This document shows positions 1 through 10,019 of a stretch of DNA of 35,841 nucleotides, piece after piece. Within the stretch, counting starts at the first letter, position 1, and every line of letters starts with the position of its first letter. Below the pieces are notes generated by a model. That model worked only from the letters and a program-made list of their open reading frames with translations, made no database searches and was not told the origin of the DNA. The position numbers and the translations under genes were made by a program. Source of the stretch: an uncultured Candidatus Thioglobus sp. (GTDB lineage Bacteria > Pseudomonadota > Gammaproteobacteria > PS1 > Pseudothioglobaceae); assembly GCA_905620445.1 (NCBI GenBank), contig CAJQTP010000046.1, positions 1 to 35,841 on the forward strand, in the 5' to 3' direction.

Positions 1-2085
1 AGAAGAAAAAGGCTCATAGCATGAAATTTCACCCTGATCAATCGACTTCTGATCAATCTCAAAAAGAAAAGAATTTGGCATTGATAATGCCTTCTGAAGC
101 TTTGGAGATAACGCTCCAATCCAACCAATAAGCTCACTACCTTTCATTATCTTAGCGCTCTGGCCCATCTGTAAGGCTGGGTGATCGGCTGCCTCAAAGG
201 CATATTCACTCTTACTGTGAAATAACAGTGCCTGAACGTCTGATTTTGCATCAAAAAAGTCAACCTCTCTTTCGTTTTCGCTCCACTGAGAATCGTAACG
301 GTTGCCACAAATAATTCCAGCAATTTTTTGAACTTGGTCTGCAACTGAAGTTCCTGAAAAGCATTGACCTAATTCGAAGAATCTTGCGTTATGATGGCCT
401 CTTCTGATGTTTGACTTAGCAGTTTGAATTAGTCCAGGCCATAGGCTTGAGCGCATAACCGCCATATCATCAGAGATAGGGTTTTTTAATAATATTTTTG
501 CAGCATTGGGGTCAACAAGCTCATGCATCTCGTGAGAGATAAAGCTGTAAGTAATGACTTCTTTATAGCCTCTATTGACCAGAGAATTTGAAAACTCATT
601 AGAGCTAATTTTCGCTTGAGATGATGTTGATATATTGGCATCAATCGAGAGTCTTTGAACTGGAATTTTATCGTATCCATATAGCCTCGCTAACTCTTCA
701 ATGATGTCCGCAGCAATTCGAATATCAAAACGAAAACTTGGCGGTTTAATGGTCCATGACTTATCACTATTCGCTGTGAAATCAAACTCAAGAAACTTAA
801 ACTTTGATTCAATCCATGACGGCTCTAGATCAAAACCCAGGACTTTTGAAATCTTATCGTTAGAAATTTCTATTGGGTCGAGCGCTGGTAGTGATTTTGA
901 GTCAACGCACTCATTAATTTTTGAAGCCTTTCCGCCGCAAATCTCAAGAACTAGCTCAGTCGCCCTCTCTAAAGCCTGGCGAGTAATATTAAAATCCACC
1001 CCTCTTTCAAAACGAAGCGAGGCTTCGGTATGAAGTCCATAAGACCTTGCTATACCTGCGATAGCTATTTGATCGAAAAAAGCACTCTCTAGTAAAATTT
1101 CAGATGAATGAGGCAAGGTGGCAGTCTTCATTCCGCCCATAACGCCAGCAATTGCGATTGCTGAATTTTCATCCGCTATAACCAGGGTTTTTTCAGTAAG
1201 CGAAACCGTTTGTCCATTTAACAGTTCAAGTTTTTCATCTTTATTTGCAGACCTGACCTCGATACCGCCGCTAATTGTTTTTAAATCAAAAGCGTGCATC
1301 GGCTGGCCGAGCTCTAATAGAACATAATTCGTAATATCTACTATTGGTGAATGCAATTGCTGAGAAGCTCTTAACAATTTTTGAGCCATCCATTTTGGTG
1401 TCTCTGCACTATTATTAACACCCTCAATAACTCTTGTTAAATACTTTGCGCACTCATTTGGGTTTGTAACTTTTGAATTGAATGACGTATTGCCTTTTTG
1501 ATCGGCTTTATAGTTAATTGATGGCATTGAAAGGTTGTAGTTAACACAAACCTCTCTTGCAACACCAAGAACACTGAAGCAGTCGCCTCTATTAGGCGTA
1601 ATGTCAAGTTCGATGATTTGATCATCAAGATCAAGAACAGATCGAATATTCTCGCCCAGAATGGAAGACTCATCAAGCTCTATAATGCCTTCATGGCTCT
1701 CTGAAAGCCCGATTTCAGATTCAGAACAAAGCATACCGTTAGATTCAACGCCTCTAAGCTTTGCGCGTTTAATTTTTAAGCTACTTGGTAGAACCGAGCC
1801 GACCGTTGCAACGACAACTTTTAAGTCTTTTCTAACATTTGGAGCGCCGCAAATTATTTGTAAGTTGCTTACCTCTCCAATATCAATCTCGCAGAGGCTA
1901 AGCTTGTCTGCGTTTGGGTGCTTTTCACAATTAACAACGTGACCCACAACTAAACCTTCAAATGCAGGAGCGACTGGAGCAATTCTGTCCACTTCAAGGC
2001 CAGCCATAGTTAGCTTCTCAGAAAGCTCGCTATCGCTAACATCTGGGTTAGCCCATTCTCTTATCCATCTAGTTGAAATGTTCAT
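1..2085 (-). CDS. pheT: Phenylalanine--tRNA ligase beta subunit, partial (C-terminus runs off left edge)
   Basis: Open reverse frame from ATG at 2085 to the window edge: MNISTRWIREWANPDVSDSELSEKLTMAGLEVDRIAP...; immediately downstream of pheS. Missing from the ORF track because it has no stop in the window. Confidence 0.96.
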   Translation of the reverse strand, partial: MNISTRWIREWANPDVSDSELSEKLTMAGLEVDRIAPVAPAFEGLVVGHVVNCEKHPNADKLSLCEIDIGEVSNLQIICGAPNVRKDLKVVVATVGSVLPSSLKIKRAKLRGVESNGMLCSESEIGLSESHEGIIELDESSILGENIRSVLDLDDQIIELDITPNRGDCFSVLGVAREVCVNYNLSMPSINYKADQKGNTSFNSKVTNPNECAKYLTRVIEGVNNSAETPKWMAQKLLRASQQLHSPIVDITNYVLLELGQPMHAFDLKTISGGIEVRSANKDEKLELLNGQTVSLTEKTLVIADENSAIAIAGVMGGMKTATLPHSSEILLESAFFDQIAIAGIARSYGLHTEASLRFERGVDFNITRQALERATELVLEICGGKASKINECVDSKSLPALDPIEISNDKISKVLGFDLEPSWIESKFKFLEFDFTANSDKSWTIKPPSFRFDIRIAADIIEELARLYGYDKIPVQRLSIDANISTSSQAKISSNEFSNSLVNRGYKEVITYSFISHEMHELVDPNAAKILLKNPISDDMAVMRSSLWPGLIQTAKSNIRRGHHNARFFELGQCFSGTSVADQVQKIAGIICGNRYDSQWSENEREVDFFDAKSDVQALLFHSKSEYAFEAADHPALQMGQSAKIMKGSELIGWIGALSPKLQKALSMPNSFLFEIDQKSIDQGEISCYEPFSS

Positions 2086-2101
2086 ACGCTATTCCTTTGC
2101 A

Positions 2102-3166
<1,065 letters not shown>

Positions 3167-3178
3167 AGTAAGATTTTA

Positions 3179-3538
3179 CTACTCAGATAAACCAGATTTT
3201 GCCTGATCTGCAATTTTTGCAAAGGCATCTTTATCAAAGATGGCAATATCAGAAAGAACTTTGCGATCAATCTCAACACCAGCTTTGTTTAAGCCATTGA
3301 TAAATTGTGAGTAGCTTAAGCCATTGTTCCTTGCCTCAGCGTTGATACGTACGATCCATAATCTACGGAACTGACGACGACGTTGACGACGGTCACGATA
3401 TGCATACTGTCCAGCTTTAATTACCGCCTGCTTAGCAACGCGATAAACTTTTGAACGAGCACCATAGTAACCTTTGGCTTTCTTTAATATTTTTTTATGT
3501 TTGGCGTGCGCCTGCACACCTCTTGAAACTCTTGCCAT
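3179..3538 (-). CDS. rplT: 50S ribosomal protein L20
   Basis: [39 protein letters not shown], canonical L20. Confidence 0.99.
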   Translation of the reverse strand: MARVSRGVQAHAKHKKILKKAKGYYGARSKVYRVAKQAVIKAGQYAYRDRRQRRRQFRRLWIVRINAEARNNGLSYSQFINGLNKAGVEIDRKVLSDIAIFDKDAFAKIADQAKSGLSE

Positions 3539-3553
3539 AGTAATACTCCTAGT

Positions 3554-3751
3554 TTAGCTGTACGGTAACATTCTTTTGACCATTGGTACATCAGCCTTCT
3601 CAATGAAGTCTGGTGAACGCAATGAGCGTTTTCTAGAAGTACTCTTCTTGGTCAGAATATGCCTCAAGTGCGAGTGTTTACTTTTGTACTGACCGCTAGC
3701 GGTCTTTTTGAAGCGCTTTGCAGCACCTCTATTTGTCTTTAACTTCGGCAT
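3554..3751 (-). CDS. rpmI: 50S ribosomal protein L35
   Basis: [42 protein letters not shown], canonical L35; tandem ATG ATG start, SD GGAG upstream inside infC. Confidence 0.98.
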   Translation of the reverse strand: MPKLKTNRGAAKRFKKTASGQYKSKHSHLRHILTKKSTSRKRSLRSPDFIEKADVPMVKRMLPYS

Positions 3752-4331
3752 CATTTACTCCTTCACCCTTTTCGGGTTCAATTTTTCGGGCGGCTGGCGC
3801 CTTACTTTTCTTCGATATGGGTGCTAGCATCATGCCAAGCTGGCGACCCTCCATTTTTGCACGTTGCTCTACAACGGCAAATTCTTCTGTATCCTTTTCA
3901 ATTCTATCTAACATAAGTGCGCCGATCTCTCTATGCTGCACTTCCCTGCCACGGAACCAAATAACGACTTTAACTTTGTCTCCGTTTTCTAAAAATTTTG
4001 TCAAGTTCCTAAACTTGATTTGGTAATCACCTTCCTCAGTTCCTGGACGATACTTAATCATCTTGACTTGAGTTTTTTTCTGTTTCTTCTTAGCGTCATT
4101 CTTTTGTTTCTTTAATTCATATTGAAACTTACCAAAGTCCATAACACGACAAACTGGTGGATCTGCACTTGGTGAAACTTCAACTAAGTCTAAACCGACG
4201 CTTACTGCTAATTCAAGAGCTTCTACGTTACTAAGGACTCCCATTTGCTCACCCTTGTCATTGATGACTCTGAGTGTTGGTGAACTAATTTTTTCGTTAA
4301 TCCTTGTCGTTACCTTGTTTGGTCTTTTAAT
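3729..4331 (-). CDS. infC: Translation initiation factor IF-3, with ATT start codon
   Basis: The ORF track starts at an internal ATG (4244). The frame extends upstream to CAGGAGTAATT-ATT AAA AGA CCA AAC AAG..., giving (M)[33 protein letters not shown], the conserved IF3 N-terminus with SD and AUU initiation. Confidence 0.95.
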   Translation of the reverse strand: MKRPNKVTTRINEKISSPTLRVINDKGEQMGVLSNVEALELAVSVGLDLVEVSPSADPPVCRVMDFGKFQYELKKQKNDAKKKQKKTQVKMIKYRPGTEEGDYQIKFRNLTKFLENGDKVKVVIWFRGREVQHREIGALMLDRIEKDTEEFAVVEQRAKMEGRQLGMMLAPISKKSKAPAARKIEPEKGEGVNDAEVKDK

Positions 4332-4333
4332 AA

Positions 4334-6226
4334 TTACTCCTGATTTATTAATTCAATCAACGCCTCTATAGACATTGAACCTAGATCCTCTCCACCCCTT
4401 CGGCGAACAGAGACTTGGTTATTTTCTACTTCTCGATCACCAACAACTAAAATATAAGGATAGCGTTGCATCGAGTGCTCGCGTATTTTAAAGCCTATCT
4501 TCTCATTACGCAAGTCAGAAATGACCCTAAGTCCTTGTTTTTTTAGATTCTTCTCTACTTTTTTGCTAAATTCTTCTTGTTTTTCAGAAATATTAAGAAT
4601 AACCGCTTGAATTGGAGCAAGCCATGATGGAAACGCTCCTTCGTAATGTTCGATCAAAATTCCTGTAAATCTCTCGATTGATCCAACGATTACTCGGTGA
4701 AGCATTACGGGTGTTTGTTTGGAGCCATCTTCAGCAATATACTGCGCATCAAGCCTGCCCGGCATGGAAAAGTCAGCCTGTATTGTTCCGCATTGCCATT
4801 CACGATCTAGGCAGTCCTTTAAAACAAACTCAACCTTAGGGCCGTAAAAGGCGCCTTCACCCTCCTGAAGTTCCCAGTTAATTCCTTTTGCATCTAAGGC
4901 TTCAGACAAAGAAGCTTCAGCCTTATCCCAATCCTCGTCCGAACCAACTCGCTTTTCGGGTCTGGTAGAGAGCTTAATATCAATGTTTTCAAAACCAAAA
5001 TGCTTGTAGACTTGAAACGTAAGGTCTATAAATTTAGAAACTTCGTCTTGAATTTGATCGATTGTGCAAAAAATATGAGCGTCATCCTGAACAAAATTTC
5101 GAACCCTCATAATTCCGTGAAGCGTTCCAGAAGGCTCGTTACGGTGACACGACCCAAACTCAGCTAAGCGCAACGGTAAATCTCGATAAGACTTAAGTCC
5201 CTGCTTATAAATCTGAACATGGCCAGGGCAGTTCATCGGCTTAATCGCGTAGTCACGGTTCTCTGAATGCGTGGTAAACATAGCGTCGCCAAACTTATCC
5301 CAGTGGCCTGACTTTTCCCACATTGACCTATCCATCACCTCAGGGGTGTGGACCTCGTGGTAGTCATTATCTTTAAAAACTTGGCTCATATACTGGACAA
5401 TTATTTGATAAAGCGTCCATCCCTTAGGGTGCCAAAAAATCATTCCTGGAGACTCTTCCTGGGTATGGAAAAGGTTCTGAGTCTTACCAATCTTCCTGTG
5501 GTCTCTTTTCTCAGCCTCTTCCAAGCGATGCAAATGGGTCTGAAGGTCCTCCTTATTTTCCCAAGCAGTACCGTAAACCCTTTGAAGCATTTCATTATTT
5601 GAGTCACCGCGCCAATAAGCGCCAGCCAGCTTCATTAACTTAAACGCTTTAAGCTTACTGGTTGAAGGTACATGGGGACCACGACACAGGTCTACAAAGT
5701 CACCCTGCTTGTATAGCGATAAAGCCTCGTTAGAAGGAATCGACTCAATAATCTCTGCCTTGTAATGCTCGCCCTTTGATTTAAAAAATTTAACCGCCTC
5801 TTCACGGCTCATCTCCAATCTCTCGATCGGTAAATTCTGCTTAACAATGGCGTTCATCTTTTTTTCAATCTTTGCAAGATCTTGCTCTGAAAAACCATCT
5901 TTATAAGCGAAGTCATAATAAAAACCATTATCAATGACAGGGCCAATAGTTACCTGGGCCTTTGGATAGAGTTGTTGGGTAGCTTGCGCTAATAGGTGGG
6001 CAGTAGAATGACGAATAACTTCAAGCGCCCTCTCGTCTTTATTGGTAATAATAGCAAGAGCTGCGTCACCCTCAATCATGTAAGACGTGTCAACTATTTG
6101 ACCGTCAATCTCACCAGCAATAGCAGCCTTTGCAAGGCCAGATCCAATCGATGAGGCTACTTCTGCAACCGTTAATGCCTGGTCATAAGATTTAACTGTG
6201 CCGTCAGGCAGTGTTACATTTGGCAT
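4334..6226 (-). CDS. thrS: Threonine--tRNA ligase
   Basis: TGS domain [49 protein letters not shown]; gene order thrS-infC-rpmI-rplT. Confidence 0.99.
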   Translation of the reverse strand: MPNVTLPDGTVKSYDQALTVAEVASSIGSGLAKAAIAGEIDGQIVDTSYMIEGDAALAIITNKDERALEVIRHSTAHLLAQATQQLYPKAQVTIGPVIDNGFYYDFAYKDGFSEQDLAKIEKKMNAIVKQNLPIERLEMSREEAVKFFKSKGEHYKAEIIESIPSNEALSLYKQGDFVDLCRGPHVPSTSKLKAFKLMKLAGAYWRGDSNNEMLQRVYGTAWENKEDLQTHLHRLEEAEKRDHRKIGKTQNLFHTQEESPGMIFWHPKGWTLYQIIVQYMSQVFKDNDYHEVHTPEVMDRSMWEKSGHWDKFGDAMFTTHSENRDYAIKPMNCPGHVQIYKQGLKSYRDLPLRLAEFGSCHRNEPSGTLHGIMRVRNFVQDDAHIFCTIDQIQDEVSKFIDLTFQVYKHFGFENIDIKLSTRPEKRVGSDEDWDKAEASLSEALDAKGINWELQEGEGAFYGPKVEFVLKDCLDREWQCGTIQADFSMPGRLDAQYIAEDGSKQTPVMLHRVIVGSIERFTGILIEHYEGAFPSWLAPIQAVILNISEKQEEFSKKVEKNLKKQGLRVISDLRNEKIGFKIREHSMQRYPYILVVGDREVENNQVSVRRRGGEDLGSMSIEALIELINQE

Positions 6227-6341
6227 ATCACAAGATTAAAAACAAAAAATCCATTTTACCTTGATAGCGCACTTATCTTGGTCAAAAATTGAGACTTTAA
6301 AGAACTTTTAAATGAACCTTTTAAAGGTATATTAACACCCT

Positions 6342-7514
6342 ATGAAAATCGCTCGTAAATCACCCGAACTATTAATCCTTCTAATGACTGTTGGTTCTGC
6401 TATAAGCTGGGCTGTGTGGCTTAACCTGCTTAATAATTTTGCAATTGATGAGATCGACTTTACGGGCGCAGAAATGGGAATCCTTCAAAGCCTAAGAGAA
6501 GTTCCTGGATTTTTAGCCTTTACGGTCATCTTTGTTTTGGCTTTTATTCGAGAGCAGAAGTTGGCGTACATATCTCTCGCGCTTCTTGGTGGCGGAGTAA
6601 TATTGACGGGTTTCGTTGAAACCAATATGACCTTTTATTTGGCAACAATAGTCATGTCTATTGGCTTTCATTACTTTGAAACCATTAATGGCTCATTAAC
6701 GCTTCAGTGGATTGAAAAAGATAAAACAGCAGAGTTTTTAGGGCGAGTTATTGCTACCCGATCAGCCGCATCAATCATTGCATTTAGCCTTGTTTGGGTC
6801 CTTTTTGAGCAATTTCAAGTCGCATACATGTGGCTTTATTTGATTGGTGGCGGCGTCTCTATTGCGGTCGTATTATTTTGTTGGCAGCACTTTTCGCTGT
6901 TCCCAGAAAAAGTCGTTCAGACTAAAAAAATTATTTTAAGAAAGCGCTACTGGCTCTACTATGCGCTTCAATTCATGAGCGGCGCAAGAAGGCAAATATT
7001 TGTGGTTTTTGCGGGCTTCTTGATGGTTGAAAAATTTGACTTCACGGTCGCTGAAATATCACTCTTACTGCTTGCAAATGCTGCGGTAAATATAGTTGTC
7101 GCCCCTAAAATAGGACGGCTTATTCACAAATTTGGTGAGCGCAAAGCGCTCATATTTGAGTATGTTGGGCTCACCTTTATCTTTGCTGGATACGCGTTTG
7201 TAGAGAGCAGTTACCTTGCAGTTTTCTTGTACATTGCAGACCACCTATTCTTCTCAATTGCAATCGCCCTCAAGACGTACTTTCAAAAAATTGCGGATCC
7301 CGCTGACATAGCTTCTAGCGCAGGAGTCTCCTTTACAATTAATCACATTGCAGCGGTCTTTATTCCGGTTGCTTTTGGTTTGATTTGGCTTTACTCGCCT
7401 TCATTAGTTTTCTTGGCAGGCGCTGGAATGGCAGTCATCTCACTTCTTCTTGCTTTTAATATGCCAGCCAGCCCTTCTGCTGGAAACGAAGTCTTGTTGG
7501 GTAAATTTGCTTAA
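6342..7514 (+). CDS. MFS family transporter
   Basis: 390 aa, ~12 hydrophobic segments, MFS-like loop (GRLIHKFGERKALIFEYVGLTFIFAGYAF). Confidence 0.75.
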   Translation: MKIARKSPELLILLMTVGSAISWAVWLNLLNNFAIDEIDFTGAEMGILQSLREVPGFLAFTVIFVLAFIREQKLAYISLALLGGGVILTGFVETNMTFYLATIVMSIGFHYFETINGSLTLQWIEKDKTAEFLGRVIATRSAASIIAFSLVWVLFEQFQVAYMWLYLIGGGVSIAVVLFCWQHFSLFPEKVVQTKKIILRKRYWLYYALQFMSGARRQIFVVFAGFLMVEKFDFTVAEISLLLLANAAVNIVVAPKIGRLIHKFGERKALIFEYVGLTFIFAGYAFVESSYLAVFLYIADHLFFSIAIALKTYFQKIADPADIASSAGVSFTINHIAAVFIPVAFGLIWLYSPSLVFLAGAGMAVISLLLAFNMPASPSAGNEVLLGKFA

Positions 7515-7547
7515 AATAATATAGACCATGGTGATATACTTTTCACT

Positions 7548-9878
7548 ATGAAAAAACTACTCCTACTTTTAATTCTTTCCTTCTTCTCAGCTCAAAGTCT
7601 TGCGGGTTCTTGCCCTGATGGTAGTGAGCCAGTAAAGAGTATTTCTGATGACGGCACTTATTTTGTATTCAACTGTGGCGGTGGTAATGAACAATCATCT
7701 TCATCTACTAATACTGGCAGCTGGAATGACTCAGGTCCATTAGACGAGTTGACAATTCCCGATAACTGGCAATTATTTAAATATAAAAAGACCCTAAGTG
7801 AGGCTCGCAAGAATTTTGAGGCTCTTAGTTTTACAGGATTTGGATTTGGCACTCATAGGTACATCAAAGATACTTGTATAGGTGTTCTCAAAGATTGGGG
7901 TCAATCAATGAAAGTCTACAATTCCATTAAAAAAGAGCTTGATGAAGCTACTAAATTTGGAGGTGAAGGAGCGGAGTCTAAGGATTTGCAGGGCTGTATC
8001 GATAGATTTATATACTCAACACAAAGTTCTACTGGAACCCCAGACTACATGAAAGAAATCCTTCTTCATTGGGCAAAGACTAATGCGGTTTTTATTCCTA
8101 GCGGAGTTAACGATGAAAACTGGAGTAATTATGTCTATGAGGCAGTTCAATCTTGGTCTTCTTTTGGCAGTTATTACGCGACTTTCTATGATGAATTTAA
8201 CTACAGCGATTCTGAGAGAAAGATTGTTGATGCGTATATAAAGGATAAACTTCTAAACCTCGATACCCGAAATCTAGTGTCATCCGCTCACGGTTCAGCT
8301 TGTGACCCTGATAATCTTAATAGAACTGTAGAGGGGGGGATTCAAGGAAAAATTGACCATAATAGTTGTGGCAGCTCTGTCTGGAAGACCACACTCGCTC
8401 AGCTTTTAGTTGGCCTGAGGTTAAACAATGAGGCTCTTTTTAAGAAGGGCGTAGAGAATACTAAATACCAGCTCAGCTTTTTTGATGATAGCGGAATCTT
8501 TACAACTTGGGCTCTAAAGGGTGCTAACGCTTATCACTACAGTAGCAGCGTCCCAATTATGCTGGGCGGACTCACTGAAATCTATGCCAGCGTTGGCTAT
8601 GACTTTATGGAGCACAAACTCCGCAATGGTCTGAGCGTCAAAGAGCTAATGGACAGGCAGTATGAAATCTTGCTTGACCCACATATCTTAGATGGCTATG
8701 TTAAAAGGTACCCATTAGCCTACAGGGGAGTGCCAAACTCAGTGTATATTCAGTCCTCAGCAGAGCAAATAAGAAAGGAAATTGGTATGAATTTGTTTGC
8801 TTTTGTCAGGAATCTGCCGAGATACGTTGATACTTACCGAGCTGATATTGGCAACAGTCAAGAGTTTGATAAAAAACTAGCAAGTCAACCTCAAGAAATT
8901 CGGGGAGATGTTCCGTGGATGTCTTTAGGAGCCTTCCAGCCACTTGACCCCTATTTAGTCTACATATCAGACATCAAAGAGCCAGAATCAAAGACTAAAG
9001 TCGCATCAGAGTTATCCATTTTTGAAGTTGAGGGTGATACCTTCAACTTAGCACTAGATAAAGTAGAGTTTGTTGAAACTGGCTCCTTTAAATTAGAACG
9101 TGAAGAAGAAGGGTATCTTAAGCCTTTTCAACTGCATAAAGGCCATATAAATGGTTACTTAAAAACAAAAAGTAACTGGAGCAAAAATATTGAAACCCTA
9201 GTCTATAAGCATGATAGTGTCCAAGAGCAAAAACTTGTAATCCATACAAATAGCCCAACAATAAAACCCTTAACACGGCATAGTGATTCTCTTCAGAAGA
9301 AATGTGGGTCGAAAGTAATGGAATGGGGATGGCTAAGTTTTATCAGCAAGACCAACGACATCAAGAGTGCTAGGAATCAACAATGTATATACGACTACTT
9401 TAAAGAAGCTAATGATAGAGAGGCTTTGGAATTATTCCAAGCAGTCTTAGGGGGTACGGACTCTATATTAGATTACTTGCAAACAAGTCCTGAAGAGCGA
9501 CGAATTAAAGTTGCGACCAAAGAAGAGGAAAAGCGAATTCCAGCAGACTTAGAACTACCCATTTTTGATGACGTTGAACATAAGCTAGAAGGGCAAATTC
9601 TAAAAATCAATATATTCAGCCCTAAAATGAAACCTTTAATGCGGCATTTAGCCTCTCTTCAGAGGAAATGCGGGGGGGCTTTTATAACTGGAAAAAGGTG
9701 GAATTGGCTTAGTTTTGTTAGTAGTGACTCCGATAATATTAGGAATTCTAACAACCAACAATGTCATTATGATTATTACAAATCTTCTAATGATAATGAG
9801 GCTTTTGAGTTATTTAAAGCTGTCCTAAGTGGTACTGATTCAATATTGGATTATCTTAAAGCAGAAGTTATTGAATAA
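7548..9878 (+). CDS. Secreted protein: alginate-lyase-like (alpha/alpha-toroid) central region plus two copies of a novel C-terminal module
   Basis: Signal peptide MKKLLLLLILSFFSAQSLAG; IDHNSCGSSVWKTTLAQLLVGLRLNNEALFKKG...DDSGIFTTWALKGANAYHYSSSVPIMLGGLTEIYASVGYDF resembles the N-H-W...DG...RG..A.HY pattern of alginate lyase (PL5-like) families; tandem RHxxSLQ(K/R)KCG...NQQCxYDY...GTDSILDYL modules. Confidence 0.55.
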   Translation: MKKLLLLLILSFFSAQSLAGSCPDGSEPVKSISDDGTYFVFNCGGGNEQSSSSTNTGSWNDSGPLDELTIPDNWQLFKYKKTLSEARKNFEALSFTGFGFGTHRYIKDTCIGVLKDWGQSMKVYNSIKKELDEATKFGGEGAESKDLQGCIDRFIYSTQSSTGTPDYMKEILLHWAKTNAVFIPSGVNDENWSNYVYEAVQSWSSFGSYYATFYDEFNYSDSERKIVDAYIKDKLLNLDTRNLVSSAHGSACDPDNLNRTVEGGIQGKIDHNSCGSSVWKTTLAQLLVGLRLNNEALFKKGVENTKYQLSFFDDSGIFTTWALKGANAYHYSSSVPIMLGGLTEIYASVGYDFMEHKLRNGLSVKELMDRQYEILLDPHILDGYVKRYPLAYRGVPNSVYIQSSAEQIRKEIGMNLFAFVRNLPRYVDTYRADIGNSQEFDKKLASQPQEIRGDVPWMSLGAFQPLDPYLVYISDIKEPESKTKVASELSIFEVEGDTFNLALDKVEFVETGSFKLEREEEGYLKPFQLHKGHINGYLKTKSNWSKNIETLVYKHDSVQEQKLVIHTNSPTIKPLTRHSDSLQKKCGSKVMEWGWLSFISKTNDIKSARNQQCIYDYFKEANDREALELFQAVLGGTDSILDYLQTSPEERRIKVATKEEEKRIPADLELPIFDDVEHKLEGQILKINIFSPKMKPLMRHLASLQRKCGGAFITGKRWNWLSFVSSDSDNIRNSNNQQCHYDYYKSSNDNEAFELFKAVLSGTDSILDYLKAEVIE
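9240..9484 (+). repeat. C-terminal module copy A1 (in the 776-aa protein)
   Basis: IHTNSPTIKPLTRHSDSLQKKCGSKVMEWGWLSFISKTNDIKSARNQQCIYDYFKEANDREALELFQAVLGGTDSILDYLQ; alignable with copies A2 and B by eye. Confidence 0.9.
9603..9860 (+). repeat. C-terminal module copy A2 (in the 776-aa protein)
   Basis: INIFSPKMKPLMRHLASLQRKCGGAFITGKRWNWLSFVSSDSDNIRNSNNQQCHYDYYKSSNDNEAFELFKAVLSGTDSILDYLK. Confidence 0.9.
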
Positions 9879-9912
9879 GTATTGACTCAATCATGATCTG
9901 TAAAGACTCATT
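9868..9912 (-). pseudogene. Remnant of the recJ 3' end (last 14 codons plus stop)
   Basis: Minus strand reads NESLQIMIESILIQ*, against NESLQLMIESIAIQ* at the end of intact RecJ (15678-15722); 38/45 nt identical by hand alignment, same stop TAA. Confidence 0.85.
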
Positions 9913-10019
9913 ATATTTGATTACTCTAATTATAAAGAGGAGTGAAATTTGAATTTCGAGTTAAATTAAAATATGATAACATTCGAATTTTAAAGATGTA
10001 ATCATTCGGAAATACTCCC

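Noticed and set aside
701-1942. Plus-strand ORFs at 701-1033, 1118-1327 and 1661-1942, and minus ORFs at 147-344, 486-680 and 1437-1676
   Set aside because: All are out-of-frame or antisense to pheT, which is open across 1-2085.
3718-4026. 102-aa plus-strand ORF
   Set aside because: Antisense to infC/rpmI; Ser-rich composition typical of a shadow ORF.
6290-6330. Repeated ctttaaag/cttttaaa/ccttttaaagg motifs between thrS and the MFS gene
   Set aside because: Short AT-rich repeats probably reflecting promoter composition; no perfect palindrome.
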